A DNA stretch of 45,405 nucleotides, taken from the NCBI GenBank assembly GCA_027618515.1, contig JAQCEV010000011.1, positions 1 to 45,405 of the forward strand. Direction: 5' to 3'. The notes below the pieces were generated by a model. It was not told where the DNA came from, did no database searches, and worked only from the letters and a program-made list of their open reading frames with translations. Within the stretch, counting starts at the first letter, position 1. Each line of letters begins with the position of its first letter. This stretch comes from Chloroflexota bacterium. Lineage in GTDB: Bacteria; Chloroflexota; Dehalococcoidia; Lucifugimonadales; Australimonadaceae. Of this stretch, positions 35,871-44,067 are shown piece after piece. Made by a program: the position numbers and the translations under genes.

Positions 35871-36923
35871 ATGGCCCGGTTTCTAAAACTCCGCACGCCC
35901 ATCCTGACGGTCGCGCTCATGGCGCTGCTCCTGGCAGTGCTCTCCGCGTGTGCGAGCCCTCAGAACACCTTCGATCCCAAATCCGACGCTACGGACTCGA
36001 TCCTCACGATCTACATCCTCGTGACTGTCGTCGCCAGCGTCGTCGGGTTCGCGGTTCTGGCCGCAATGGTTTGGCTGATCATCAAGTTCCGTGCGAAACC
36101 CGGCGTTCCTGCCAAGCAGATTCACGGCAACACCAAGCTGGAGATCGCTTGGACCATCGCGCCCATCTTTATACTCCTGATCATCGGCATACCGACGATG
36201 TATTGGATCGCAGGCACAGCAGAGGACCCCGCACCTAACGTGCTTGAAGTAGAGGCGACCGGACACCAATGGTGGTTCGAGTTCACCTACCCAGGGATGG
36301 GCCTCGACGGCGGGGATCTCATTACTGCCAACGAATTGGTCATTCCAGTCGGGCGCGACATTCGCGTCACTCTCTACTCTGACGATGTCGTCCACAGCTT
36401 CTGGGTGCCCCAATTGGTCGGTAAAACCGACATGATCCCCGGCCGCACCAACGTCCTCCAAACCTTTAACGCCTACGAACCAGGCCTGTACTACGGTCAA
36501 TGTGCTGAGTTCTGTGGCACGGCCCACGCCTTGATGCGTTTCCGCGTCAACGTGAAAACCTCTGCCGACTTCAGCACTTGGGCTGATGCTCACAACGCAG
36601 GCCCGGCTGCTCCTGAGCCAGGAACGGCAGCAGCACGTGGGTCGCTCGGATTTGCAACCTGCTCGGGCTGTCACGCCATCTCCGGTACTGCTGCCCAAGG
36701 CCGCATCGGGCCTGACCTCTCGCTCTTCGGCGAGCGCTCGACCATCGCGGCAGGAATCTTGGACAACACTGACGCGAACCTGAAGGCTTGGATCGGCGAC
36801 GTTCGCTCGATCAAGCCGATCCCGGAAGGCGCTCGGTTCATGCCGACCTTCAATGACGGCACCTTGGACGAAGGCCAGATCGCGGACATCGCGGCGTATC
36901 TCAATAGCTTGACAGCGGAGTAA
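35871..36923 (+). CDS. coxB: Cytochrome c oxidase subunit II with fused cytochrome c domain
   Basis: A 350-residue lipoprotein-type subunit II of caa3 oxidase. A signal sequence (VALMALLLAVLSAC) ends at a lipobox Cys near residue 27. Two transmembrane helices follow (ILTIYILVTVVASVVGFAVL and IAPIFILLIIGIP). The CuA domain has the electron-entry stretch GHQWWFEF and the complete site CAEFCGTAHALM, providing both Cys, the His and the Met. After a Pro/Ala linker, a cytochrome c domain has CSGCH near residue 265 and the Met ligand in RFMPTF. Electrons would enter through heme c to CuA. First gene of the oxidase operon; start set by GAGG eight bases upstream. Confidence 0.97.
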   Translation: MARFLKLRTPILTVALMALLLAVLSACASPQNTFDPKSDATDSILTIYILVTVVASVVGFAVLAAMVWLIIKFRAKPGVPAKQIHGNTKLEIAWTIAPIFILLIIGIPTMYWIAGTAEDPAPNVLEVEATGHQWWFEFTYPGMGLDGGDLITANELVIPVGRDIRVTLYSDDVVHSFWVPQLVGKTDMIPGRTNVLQTFNAYEPGLYYGQCAEFCGTAHALMRFRVNVKTSADFSTWADAHNAGPAAPEPGTAAARGSLGFATCSGCHAISGTAAQGRIGPDLSLFGERSTIAAGILDNTDANLKAWIGDVRSIKPIPEGARFMPTFNDGTLDEGQIADIAAYLNSLTAE

Positions 36924-36979
36924 CGGGCCACGCCCGGGTAACTACGCAAAGCGGACGACGGACGAAGGAACGAGAAGAC

Positions 36980-38833
36980 ATGGCAGCGAACACCGGCATA
37001 TTGCGACGCCCCCTGGCCCCCGTGGGCATCTGGGCATGGATGACGACCGTCGATCACAAACGCATCGCCGTTCTGTACGGCGTCACAGCGTTCTTCTTCT
37101 TCTTGCTCGGGGGCATGGAAGCCCTCGTCATGCGGGTTCAACTGGCCTCTGCTGAGTCAACGCTAGTGAGCGCCGCGACGTTCAACGCAATGTTCACCAT
37201 GCACGGCACCACGATGGTCTTCATGGTCGTGATGCCAGCGGGCGCAGCATTCTTCAACTTCCTCGTTCCCTTGATGATCGGCGCGCGTGACGTCGCCTTC
37301 CCAAGGCTCAACGCTTTCAGCTACTGGTTGTTCCTCTTCGGAGCCCTCTTCATGAACTTCAGTTTCTTCATGAACGCCTTCCCTGACATCGGTTGGTTCG
37401 GCTATGCGCCACTCACCAGCAACGAGTTCACCATCTCCAACGCCACCGACTATTGGGTGCTCGGCCTCTTGGTCATGGGCGTCGGTACCACAGCCGCTGG
37501 CTTCAACTTCGTCGTGACGATCCTCAACATGCGAGCTCCCGGAATGACGCTCATGCGTATGCCCGTGTTCGTGTGGATGACCCTCATCGTCGCCTTTCTC
37601 ATCATCTTCGCGTTCCCACCTCTGACGATCGCATTGGCGTTCCTTACGTTCGACCGCTTCTTCGACACCAATTTCTTCGTGGATATCGGCGCCGGTTCCG
37701 ACCCGCTGCTCTGGCAGCACCTGTTCTGGATCTTCGGCCACCCCGAGGTCTACATCCTCATCCTCCCTGCCATGGGCATCGTCTCCGACGTGCTCCCAAC
37801 GTTCACGCGCAAGCCGCTCTTCGGCTACTCGATGATCGTGTTCGCTGGCGTCGTCATCGCGTTCCTCGGCTTCGGCGTCTGGGCGCACCACATGTTCACC
37901 ACCGGCCTCGGGCCTTGGGCCAATGCGGCATTCTCTGCAACTACCATGGCGATCGCGGTGCCTACCGGCGTCAAGATCTTCAACTGGCTAGCTACGTTGT
38001 ACGGTGGATCCATCACGTTCAAAACCCCCATGCTCTTCGCACTGGGCTTCATCAGCATGTTCATGCTGGGCGGCCTTAGCGGCATCATGCACGCTGTTAC
38101 CGCCGTCGACTCGCAGCAACAGGACACCTACTTCATCGTCGCCCACTTCCACTACGTGTTGTTCGGCGGTGCGATTTTCGGGATCAACTCCGGCATCTAC
38201 TACTGGTTCCCGAAGATCACCGGCAAGATGTTGAGCGAGCCCCTCGGCAAGGTCCACTTCTGGTTGATGCTCATCGGCTTCAACCTCACCTTCATGCCCA
38301 TGCACATCCTCGGCGTCATCGGCATGCCCCGTAGGATTTACACCTACGCAGAGGACATGGGTTTCGAGTTCTTGAACCAGATCGTCTCAGCAGGTGCGTT
38401 CATCATCGCCCTGTCCGTAATCATCTTCATCATCAACGTTGTCCGGTCGGTTCGCCAAGGCGAGCCCGCTGGCGACAACCCATGGGAAGCAGCCACCCTT
38501 GAGTGGTCGATCTCGTCCCCGCCCCACCACTACAACTTCGCCGTAGTGCCGACTGTCCGCAGCCAGTACCCGCTGTGGGACGAGAACGCCAACGTCGTCC
38601 TCCCACCCGCGCTCCCGGCGCACGACGAGCCGGTAATGCCAGATCCGTCCTACTGGCCCATCGTTGTAGCCTTCTCGATCACGATGGTGGCGGGAGGCCT
38701 GATCATCTGGCAGGGCCACGCCATCGCAGGACTAACAGTCATCGCATCCATGGGACTGCTCGGGATGCGCGCCATCTACGGATGGGTACTAGAGCCTATG
38801 GAGGATGAAGCCCACGTCTCCGTCCACCACTAG
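36980..38833 (+). CDS. coxA: Cytochrome c oxidase subunit I
   Basis: A 617-residue heme-copper oxidase core with at least 12 helices. Cofactor ligands are present: heme a His in FTMHGTTMVF, CuB His and the cross-linked Tyr in FGHPEVYILILP, two further CuB His in AHHMFTTG, and the heme a3/a pair in HFHYVLFGG. The Glu in GHPEV places it in the A1 subtype, using both D and K proton channels. A C-terminal extension with two more hydrophobic segments follows. The gene begins 56 bp after subunit II, with AAGGAA before the ATG. Confidence 0.98.
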   Translation: MAANTGILRRPLAPVGIWAWMTTVDHKRIAVLYGVTAFFFFLLGGMEALVMRVQLASAESTLVSAATFNAMFTMHGTTMVFMVVMPAGAAFFNFLVPLMIGARDVAFPRLNAFSYWLFLFGALFMNFSFFMNAFPDIGWFGYAPLTSNEFTISNATDYWVLGLLVMGVGTTAAGFNFVVTILNMRAPGMTLMRMPVFVWMTLIVAFLIIFAFPPLTIALAFLTFDRFFDTNFFVDIGAGSDPLLWQHLFWIFGHPEVYILILPAMGIVSDVLPTFTRKPLFGYSMIVFAGVVIAFLGFGVWAHHMFTTGLGPWANAAFSATTMAIAVPTGVKIFNWLATLYGGSITFKTPMLFALGFISMFMLGGLSGIMHAVTAVDSQQQDTYFIVAHFHYVLFGGAIFGINSGIYYWFPKITGKMLSEPLGKVHFWLMLIGFNLTFMPMHILGVIGMPRRIYTYAEDMGFEFLNQIVSAGAFIIALSVIIFIINVVRSVRQGEPAGDNPWEAATLEWSISSPPHHYNFAVVPTVRSQYPLWDENANVVLPPALPAHDEPVMPDPSYWPIVVAFSITMVAGGLIIWQGHAIAGLTVIASMGLLGMRAIYGWVLEPMEDEAHVSVHH

Positions 38834-38855
38834 GCGATAAGGCGAGCGTAAGAAC

Positions 38856-39506
38856 ATGCAATACCTACCCGTAGCAGAACACCGTACATCAACTGGCCTG
38901 AACAGCAGGAAGCTCCTCATGTGGGCCTTCCTGGGTTCCGACGTCCTCTTCTTCGGAACCCTTATCGCCACGCACCTGGTCTACAGGGGCCAGAGCGTTT
39001 CAGGCCCTACCGAGAACATCCTCGACATCCCCATCACGTCCATCAGCACGTTCGTGTTGCTCATGAGCAGTTTGGCCATGGTGTTGGCACTGTCAGGCCT
39101 CCAGCGAGGCAAGATGGGCGAGGCCAGGTTCTGGCTCGCAGCAACCGCCCTCCTCGGCAGCGTTTTCATCGGTTTCCAGATGTACGAATTCGCCGAGTTC
39201 GCGAATGAAGGCCTCACGCCGCGCACGAATCTCTTCGGCAGTACTTTCTTGATCATGACGGGCTTCCACGGCACCCACGTGGCGATCGGCATCCTCTGGC
39301 TCTGGTCGCTGTTCTTCGCCACTTTCAACGGCAAGATTCACCAAGGCAATTCGCTTGAGGTAGAGATCGCAGGTCTGTACTGGCACTTCGTTGACATCGT
39401 CTGGATCGTCATCTTCGGTGTGGTCTACCTGGTAGGTGCCTACGGCGCCGAAGAGCATGTCGAAGAAGCTGGGCACGCCGCAGCAGCGATCTTTGGGATA
39501 GGGTAG
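38856..39506 (+). CDS. coxC: Cytochrome c oxidase subunit III
   Basis: A 216-residue integral membrane protein with about five to seven helices. The first is KLLMWAFLGSDVLFFGTLIATHLVY; later it has the family stretches FLIMTGFHGTHVAIGILWLW and GLYWHFVDIVWIVIFGVVYL with conserved His residues. It stabilises subunit I and shapes proton uptake. It lies 22 bp after coxA, inside the same operon, and is the shorter subunit III type. Confidence 0.95.
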   Translation: MQYLPVAEHRTSTGLNSRKLLMWAFLGSDVLFFGTLIATHLVYRGQSVSGPTENILDIPITSISTFVLLMSSLAMVLALSGLQRGKMGEARFWLAATALLGSVFIGFQMYEFAEFANEGLTPRTNLFGSTFLIMTGFHGTHVAIGILWLWSLFFATFNGKIHQGNSLEVEIAGLYWHFVDIVWIVIFGVVYLVGAYGAEEHVEEAGHAAAAIFGIG

Positions 39507-39517
39507 GAGTCGTTAAC

Positions 39518-39820
39518 ATGGCACACATCGCTGAATCTCACGCAAATCACCCTGGGCCACGGCTCTACATCACCATCGCCTTGATCTTGGGTGCCCTCAC
39601 GGGCATCGAAGTCGCAGCTTTCTTCCTGGAAATGTCGTCCTGGATCGTCGTCTGGATACTGCTGCTCCTGTCCCTCGCCAAGTTCTTGATGGTCGTCTTC
39701 TTCTTCATGCATCTGCGGATGGACGACAATCGCTTCGCGTTATTGTTCTTCGCACCCATGATCGTGATGGTATCCATTGCCGTCGCACTGCTCGCGCTGT
39801 TCCAGAACATCACCCGTTAG
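39518..39820 (+). CDS. coxD: Cytochrome c oxidase subunit IV
   Basis: A 100-residue protein with three hydrophobic helices: LYITIALILGALTGIEVAAFFL, WIVVWILLLLSLAKFLMVVFFFMHL and a C-terminal one. The KFLMVVFFFMHLRMD stretch is the signature of the bacterial small subunit IV (CyoD/CtaF-like). It begins 11 bp after coxC. Role: accessory, membrane-embedded. Confidence 0.93.
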   Translation: MAHIAESHANHPGPRLYITIALILGALTGIEVAAFFLEMSSWIVVWILLLLSLAKFLMVVFFFMHLRMDDNRFALLFFAPMIVMVSIAVALLALFQNITR

Positions 39821-39871
39821 CACGCTAGGTATCAGCTGCCGGCGCAAGCCCGGCGAGACACGGATGGCGGA

Positions 39872-40741
39872 ATGACTGCGCTCCATATCGGTATCGGCAC
39901 GGGGTCGTTGTGGACCAACTGGTCGCTCGACCCCATTGCTTTGATCGGCATCCCCCTCGCGGCGATCCTCTACTATCGTGGGCTTCAGAGCCTAGGCGCC
40001 CGCCGCCGCTTCCACGGCACTTGGCGGCCCTCTGCCTTCTACGCGGGCCTCTTCGCCCTCGCCGTGGCCCTCCTAAGCCCGCTGGATCACCTCTCCGACG
40101 AACTCTTCATGGCCCACATGACCCAGCACATGCTGCTCATGATGGTCGGCGTCCCCCTGATTCTGCTCGGGGCCCCGATCCTGCCCGTACTGCGCGGCAT
40201 CCCGCGCCCGATCCGACGCCGCGTCGTCATCCCTACCTTCCAATCACTACCCGTACGCTTCTTCCTGCGCACGCTCAGTCGCCCCCTCGTCGCCTGGCCT
40301 GCCTTCATTTTCTCGATGTTCGCATGGCACCTGCCAGAGCTCTACGAAGCCGCGCTGGGAAACGAAGCCCTCCACCTTGTGGAGCACGCCGTCTTCGCCT
40401 TGGGTGCCTACCTGTTCTGGTGGAACGTCATCGACCCCCACCCCCTGCGCGCGAACCTCACCTACCTGGTACGTGTGCCCTACATCTTCCTCACTGTCGT
40501 GCCAGCATTCGTCCTTGGGGCATTCCTGACCTTCGCGGACGGCCCCTGGTATGCGACCTACGTCGTCACTGCCCCTCTGCACGGTCTCTCTGCCATCGAG
40601 GACCAACAACTCGGCGGAGTGATCATGTGGGTACCGGGGTCCTTCATCATCGGCGCAGCCCTCGTGTTGGACCTTTACGTCGCCATCCGGAGCGAGCAGC
40701 AAGCCCGGCTCATCGAGGAAGCGATCGCAGATCGCGCCTGA
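39872..40741 (+). CDS. ctaG: Cytochrome c oxidase assembly protein, caa3-CtaG family
   Basis: A 289-residue protein with about seven helices. It has the markers of the caa3_CtaG family: RPSAFYAGLFALAVALLSPLDHLSDELFMAHMTQHMLLMM near residues 50-90, FAWHLPELYEAAL, and LVEHAVFALGAYLFWWNVID. Conserved His residues in these segments suit copper binding for CuA/CuB assembly. It lies 51 bp after coxD as the last gene of the operon. It is unrelated in fold to the Cox11-type CtaG of proteobacteria. The ATG at 39872 is used. Confidence 0.93.
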   Translation: MTALHIGIGTGSLWTNWSLDPIALIGIPLAAILYYRGLQSLGARRRFHGTWRPSAFYAGLFALAVALLSPLDHLSDELFMAHMTQHMLLMMVGVPLILLGAPILPVLRGIPRPIRRRVVIPTFQSLPVRFFLRTLSRPLVAWPAFIFSMFAWHLPELYEAALGNEALHLVEHAVFALGAYLFWWNVIDPHPLRANLTYLVRVPYIFLTVVPAFVLGAFLTFADGPWYATYVVTAPLHGLSAIEDQQLGGVIMWVPGSFIIGAALVLDLYVAIRSEQQARLIEEAIADRA

Positions 40742-40769
40742 GTTCCGGCCCGCCACCAGAACGATCAAA

Positions 40770-40799
40770 AAAGGGCGGCCCCGAATGAGGCCGCCCTTT
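40770..40799. terminator. Terminator between the oxidase operon and the cation exchanger
   Basis: The perfect stem AAAGGGCGGCC (40770-40780) and GGCCGCCCTTT (40789-40799) has an 8-nt loop. Leftward it ends in TTTTTT, so it serves the cation exchanger gene best. It probably also stops the converging oxidase transcript. Confidence 0.9.
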
Positions 40800-40827
40800 G
40801 CTATGGATCAGTAAGCTCGGCCGGGAG

Positions 40828-41841
40828 CTAGTCCTGCGACAGAACGAACACCCAGAGCACTGCAGCCACATACACCGGCGGCAGCACGTAGATCGAGTGC
40901 CGGAACCACGCCAGCCATCGATCCTTGTAAGAACGAATGATGCCGTAGCCCGCAGCCATCAGGGCGATCGCCGCGCCTGCGGCAACGAAGTGCTCCGTCT
41001 CCATGAAGCCGAGCAGCGAATCCCTATTGCCCAGATCTGCGTAGAAGATCACTGACAGGTTGAACGCGCACGAACCGTAGATGTTGCCCAACACAAGCCC
41101 ATACGAGCGCCTGCGGGCCGCTGCGATGGTCACACTAGCCTCGGGGAGCGTCGTAACGATAGAAACGGCCAGGATGCCCATGAAACCGGCCCCCAGCCCC
41201 GTCGACTCCGCGATACCGCTCGCGCTCGCAGCCAGCAGTGGCGCAGTGAGGATGATTGCGAGCGAGGCCAACCCAAAGCCCATGAACGCTGGCTTCGCAG
41301 CGCTGATGCTTCCTGCGGGTTCGTCGCCATCCTCCACCTCGGCCTCGGATCGACCAGCGTCGTACACCAGCTTCATGCCGATGAAGTACGCCACGATCAT
41401 CACCAAGCCGCCTACGCTAGTCCAGCCCAGCGCGTAATCGCCCGTGGCCGCAAGGATCAAGGCCAAAACCCCGAGCCCCACAGAAACGAGCACCAAGACC
41501 TGCGTGTCCTTGGTCTGATCGGCGAACAGATTGCGCACACCGAAGATGAGCGCCACCAGAGACACCGTGAATATGTTGATCATATCGGCGCCGAACACGT
41601 TGCCCAGCGCTAAGCCAGGCTCATTCTCGCGAACGACCGCTGAGATATTCGTTACCAGCTCAGGAAGCGATGTCGCCACGCTGACAAGGATCGTGCCCAC
41701 CCAGAGCGCGCCCCAACCGGTTTTCTCGGCGATCTCGTCACCGTAACGAGCGAGGAACACACCAGCGATGACCACCACGAGTCCGCTGGCCAAGAAAACG
41801 GGAACCGACACTCCAAGACTGTCCACCGGATATGCCTCCAA
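40828..41841 (-). CDS. CaCA family sodium/calcium exchanger-like membrane protein
   Basis: A 337-residue protein with about ten helices and two inverted alpha repeats. The first repeat shows SVATSLPELVTNISAVVRENEPGLALGNVFGADMINI; the second shows SIVTTLPEASVTIAAARRRSYGLVLGNIYGSCAFNL. Each has the TSLPE/TTLPE acidic site and the GN..G element. An acidic cytoplasmic loop (RSEAEVEDGDE) lies between. It exchanges Ca2+ or another cation for Na+ or H+. The length fits the YrbG-type subgroup. It is transcribed leftward, after the cd1-like gene. Confidence 0.9.
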   Translation of the reverse strand: MEAYPVDSLGVSVPVFLASGLVVVIAGVFLARYGDEIAEKTGWGALWVGTILVSVATSLPELVTNISAVVRENEPGLALGNVFGADMINIFTVSLVALIFGVRNLFADQTKDTQVLVLVSVGLGVLALILAATGDYALGWTSVGGLVMIVAYFIGMKLVYDAGRSEAEVEDGDEPAGSISAAKPAFMGFGLASLAIILTAPLLAASASGIAESTGLGAGFMGILAVSIVTTLPEASVTIAAARRRSYGLVLGNIYGSCAFNLSVIFYADLGNRDSLLGFMETEHFVAAGAAIALMAAGYGIIRSYKDRWLAWFRHSIYVLPPVYVAAVLWVFVLSQD

Positions 41842-41864
41842 GCAGCGTATTGCGACAGCATCAA

Positions 41865-41908
41865 AAACGGCCTCACGGAAGGCGATTCACCGCCTGCCCA
41901 TGAGGCCT
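41865..41908 (-). terminator. Terminator of the cytochrome cd1-like gene
   Basis: GGCCTCA (41869-41875) pairs with TGAGGCC (41901-41907), and an inner stem AGGCG/CGCCT sits between. Leftward it ends in GTTTTTG. It lies 68 bp after the restored stop of the cd1-like gene at 41976, which supports that stop as the true gene end. Confidence 0.72.
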
Positions 41909-41975
41909 ATTGCCATCGAGCGCCCGCATTATAGCGTGGGCACTGCGCAGGTGCCCCCGCTAACTGCAATCTCGG

Positions 41976-42155
41976 TTAGTGGCCCAACTGCTCGTGCCTC
42001 CGTTCAACCGAGAAGATGCCCGTCGGTGTAGTGACCCCAGTCACCTCTGCAACCTTCTCAAGCGTCGTCGCGTCGTACACACGTACCACGTTGCCCGTCC
42101 AGTCGCTCACGTAGACCATCGAGCCGTCCTCGGTGAATTCAGGGTGCAGCGTCAT
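41976..42155 (-). pseudogene. Detached C-terminal part of the cytochrome cd1-like protein
   Basis: A 59-residue frame opening with MTLHPEFTEDGSMVYVSDW and closing with TTPTGIFSVERRHEQLGH. This is the last blade of a d1-type propeller: HPEFT.DG..V and PTGKFNV-like endings are typical of NirS. Its ATG overlaps the stop of the upstream part by 4 bp (ATGA). Adding one G to the five-G run at 42157-42161 would fuse the two frames. So it is either the true end of a frameshifted gene or, less likely, a separately translated piece. Confidence 0.78.
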
Positions 42156-43885
42156 GCCCCCTCCTCGATCACGCCTACGACTGCGAACGGCGCCTCCTTC
42201 TCGAAGACCGTGATGGTGTTGGACGGATTGCCGAACAGAGCGTCAGCCCACACATACGGGCTGTTCTCGGCCGCACGGATGAACAGCCCAGGCCCCGTCG
42301 TCTCGACGATCCCCACCACCACGTTCGTCGCAAGGTCCCAGATGGCCACCTTGCCCTCACCAGCGTGGGTTGTGGCCCCATACCAAGTACCGTCCGCCGT
42401 CCAGATAGCCCCTGAGCCGGGGTGTGGCGTATCGCCAGTCGGAATACGCTCCACGACCTCCACCTTGGCCACGTCGATCACCGCCATCCAGTCATCGACC
42501 TGGGATGCCAGGTAGAAATGCCTGTTATCGGCGCTCAGGAAGCCGTCGTGGAGGATGTGGCCAACGTTCGCGACCTTAGTGATAGGGAACGACGGGTCAG
42601 AGTAGTCGATCCGCCACACCTGTCCCGCCTCTTTCAGCGCGATCAGGAAGTACGGCCCAACCAGGTTCGGCCCCACGTCTGACGTGATAGCAACGCGAGA
42701 GTCGACCTCAACGCCGTCCGGGTCAACGCCACGTGCCTGGATAACCGTCAGCGGCTCTAACGTCGCCGCGTCCATGATCACTGCGGTCGTGGGGATGAAA
42801 TTACCCGCGATCAGGTACTTCCCATCGCCAGAGATAGCCAGGCCCCGAGAGTCATGACCCACGCGCACCTTCCGCACCGCCTCCAGCGTGTACGCGTCTA
42901 TCGTGAACACCCACCCGTCACGGCCCACGTTGTAGAGCCAGCGATCATTAGTAGGATCGAATGCATAGCCATGCGCCCGGTAGCTGGCCGCGATGTGCCC
43001 GACGAGCTCGTGCGTGTCGCCGTCGATCGCCGCGATGCTACGCGCCTCGCGCTCGGTGACGAACATGAGATTGCCGAGGTCCGCGCCATGCGTTGGTGCA
43101 GACGGCAGCGTCGTTTCGTCCACCAACACTTCCAGCGACGCTTCCGCTTGAGCAAGCGTCCAATCAGCTACGGACGACTCTGGCTCGCTCCTGATGAACC
43201 CCACCAGACCCGCTATCTCCTCGTCACTCAGACCTAGCGCCCCCCATGCGGGCATGATCGTGCCTGGGCGACCGTCACGGATAATGCCGAAGTAGAACTG
43301 GTCGTTGGAGGTGAGCCTGCCAGGGATCAGCGCTGGGCCCACCGCCCCCTGTCGTTCGCTGCCATGACAACCACCGCAAGCATCTGCGAAGTACTTGTCG
43401 ATAGCCTGACCACCGTAATACTCCGGCGTGATCGCTCCACCCTGGCTGACCACGATCGTACCTAGCGTCGCGCCTGAGAGCGCGTCGTGGTACGTGAAGA
43501 TACCGGGGGAATCCGGCTGCCACGTAAACGACTCTCCAGCCGCGACAGCGTGGTCAAACCACCCATCGTCGCTGGAGAGTTGATACATCTCCTCTGCGTC
43601 GTTGCGCCACGTGATCGTCGCACCAACCGCCACCAACACAGTGCGTGGGCTTGAGGCCAACGCAGCGATGGACGGCTCAAGAACGCTCGTAGGGATCGTT
43701 GGCCCAGTGCCTGAGCCGCCTGAGGGCATCGTCGGTCGGCTCGGCGCATCAGGAGTCGGTTCAGTCACGGGCGTCGGGGTCGCTTCCGTAGACGAACACG
43801 CAGCCAGCAGGCCCATGAGTAAGATGAGTAATACGACACCCGCGAGGTGGACAAAACTCCTGCGGACCGGAGTTATATGTGACAT
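42152..43885 (-). CDS. Cytochrome cd1-like lipoprotein with cupredoxin-like and cytochrome c domains
   Basis: A 577-residue exported protein. The signal peptide ends at lipobox Cys30 (LLAAC); a Pro/Thr-rich linker follows. Residues about 70-147 form a cupredoxin-like domain (VGATITWRND, GIFTYHD, GTIVV) in which the copper ligands are missing. A cytochrome c domain has C170-x-x-C173-H174 and Met211 (TIMPAWG). From about 270 an eight-bladed d1-type propeller resembles NirS/NirN/NirF. It keeps His305 (RAHGY), close to the d1-iron ligand position, and His446 (LHDG) and His488 (TPHPG), 42 apart as in Pseudomonas NirS. It could reduce nitrite or carry out another d1-heme reaction. The ATG at 43885 follows AAAGGAGA. 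The end is frameshifted. Confidence 0.85.
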   Translation of the reverse strand: MSHITPVRRSFVHLAGVVLLILLMGLLAACSSTEATPTPVTEPTPDAPSRPTMPSGGSGTGPTIPTSVLEPSIAALASSPRTVLVAVGATITWRNDAEEMYQLSSDDGWFDHAVAAGESFTWQPDSPGIFTYHDALSGATLGTIVVSQGGAITPEYYGGQAIDKYFADACGGCHGSERQGAVGPALIPGRLTSNDQFYFGIIRDGRPGTIMPAWGALGLSDEEIAGLVGFIRSEPESSVADWTLAQAEASLEVLVDETTLPSAPTHGADLGNLMFVTEREARSIAAIDGDTHELVGHIAASYRAHGYAFDPTNDRWLYNVGRDGWVFTIDAYTLEAVRKVRVGHDSRGLAISGDGKYLIAGNFIPTTAVIMDAATLEPLTVIQARGVDPDGVEVDSRVAITSDVGPNLVGPYFLIALKEAGQVWRIDYSDPSFPITKVANVGHILHDGFLSADNRHFYLASQVDDWMAVIDVAKVEVVERIPTGDTPHPGSGAIWTADGTWYGATTHAGEGKVAIWDLATNVVVGIVETTGPGLFIRAAENSPYVWADALFGNPSNTITVFEKEAPFAVVGVIEEGA

Positions 43886-44067
43886 AGGTCTCTCCTTTGG
43901 TTCAAGTCTCTTTCTTTTTACTCTCCTAGGGTGAACCTGCTGTGAACCAAAGTCGCGCTCCGGTGAACGACCTGTGACAAGTGGTGTTCCGTTGAGCAAC
44001 AGGAGCAATCGGCGTACGATATTCGGCGCCCAGCCGGTTGCTAATACCGGCGCATAAGGAGGCCATC

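Noticed and set aside
37163-37891. A 242-residue His/Glu/Asp-rich frame opposite the oxidase subunit I gene
   Set aside because: The sequence is the antisense of membrane-helix codons, which produces charged low-complexity text. The + strand gene is certain.
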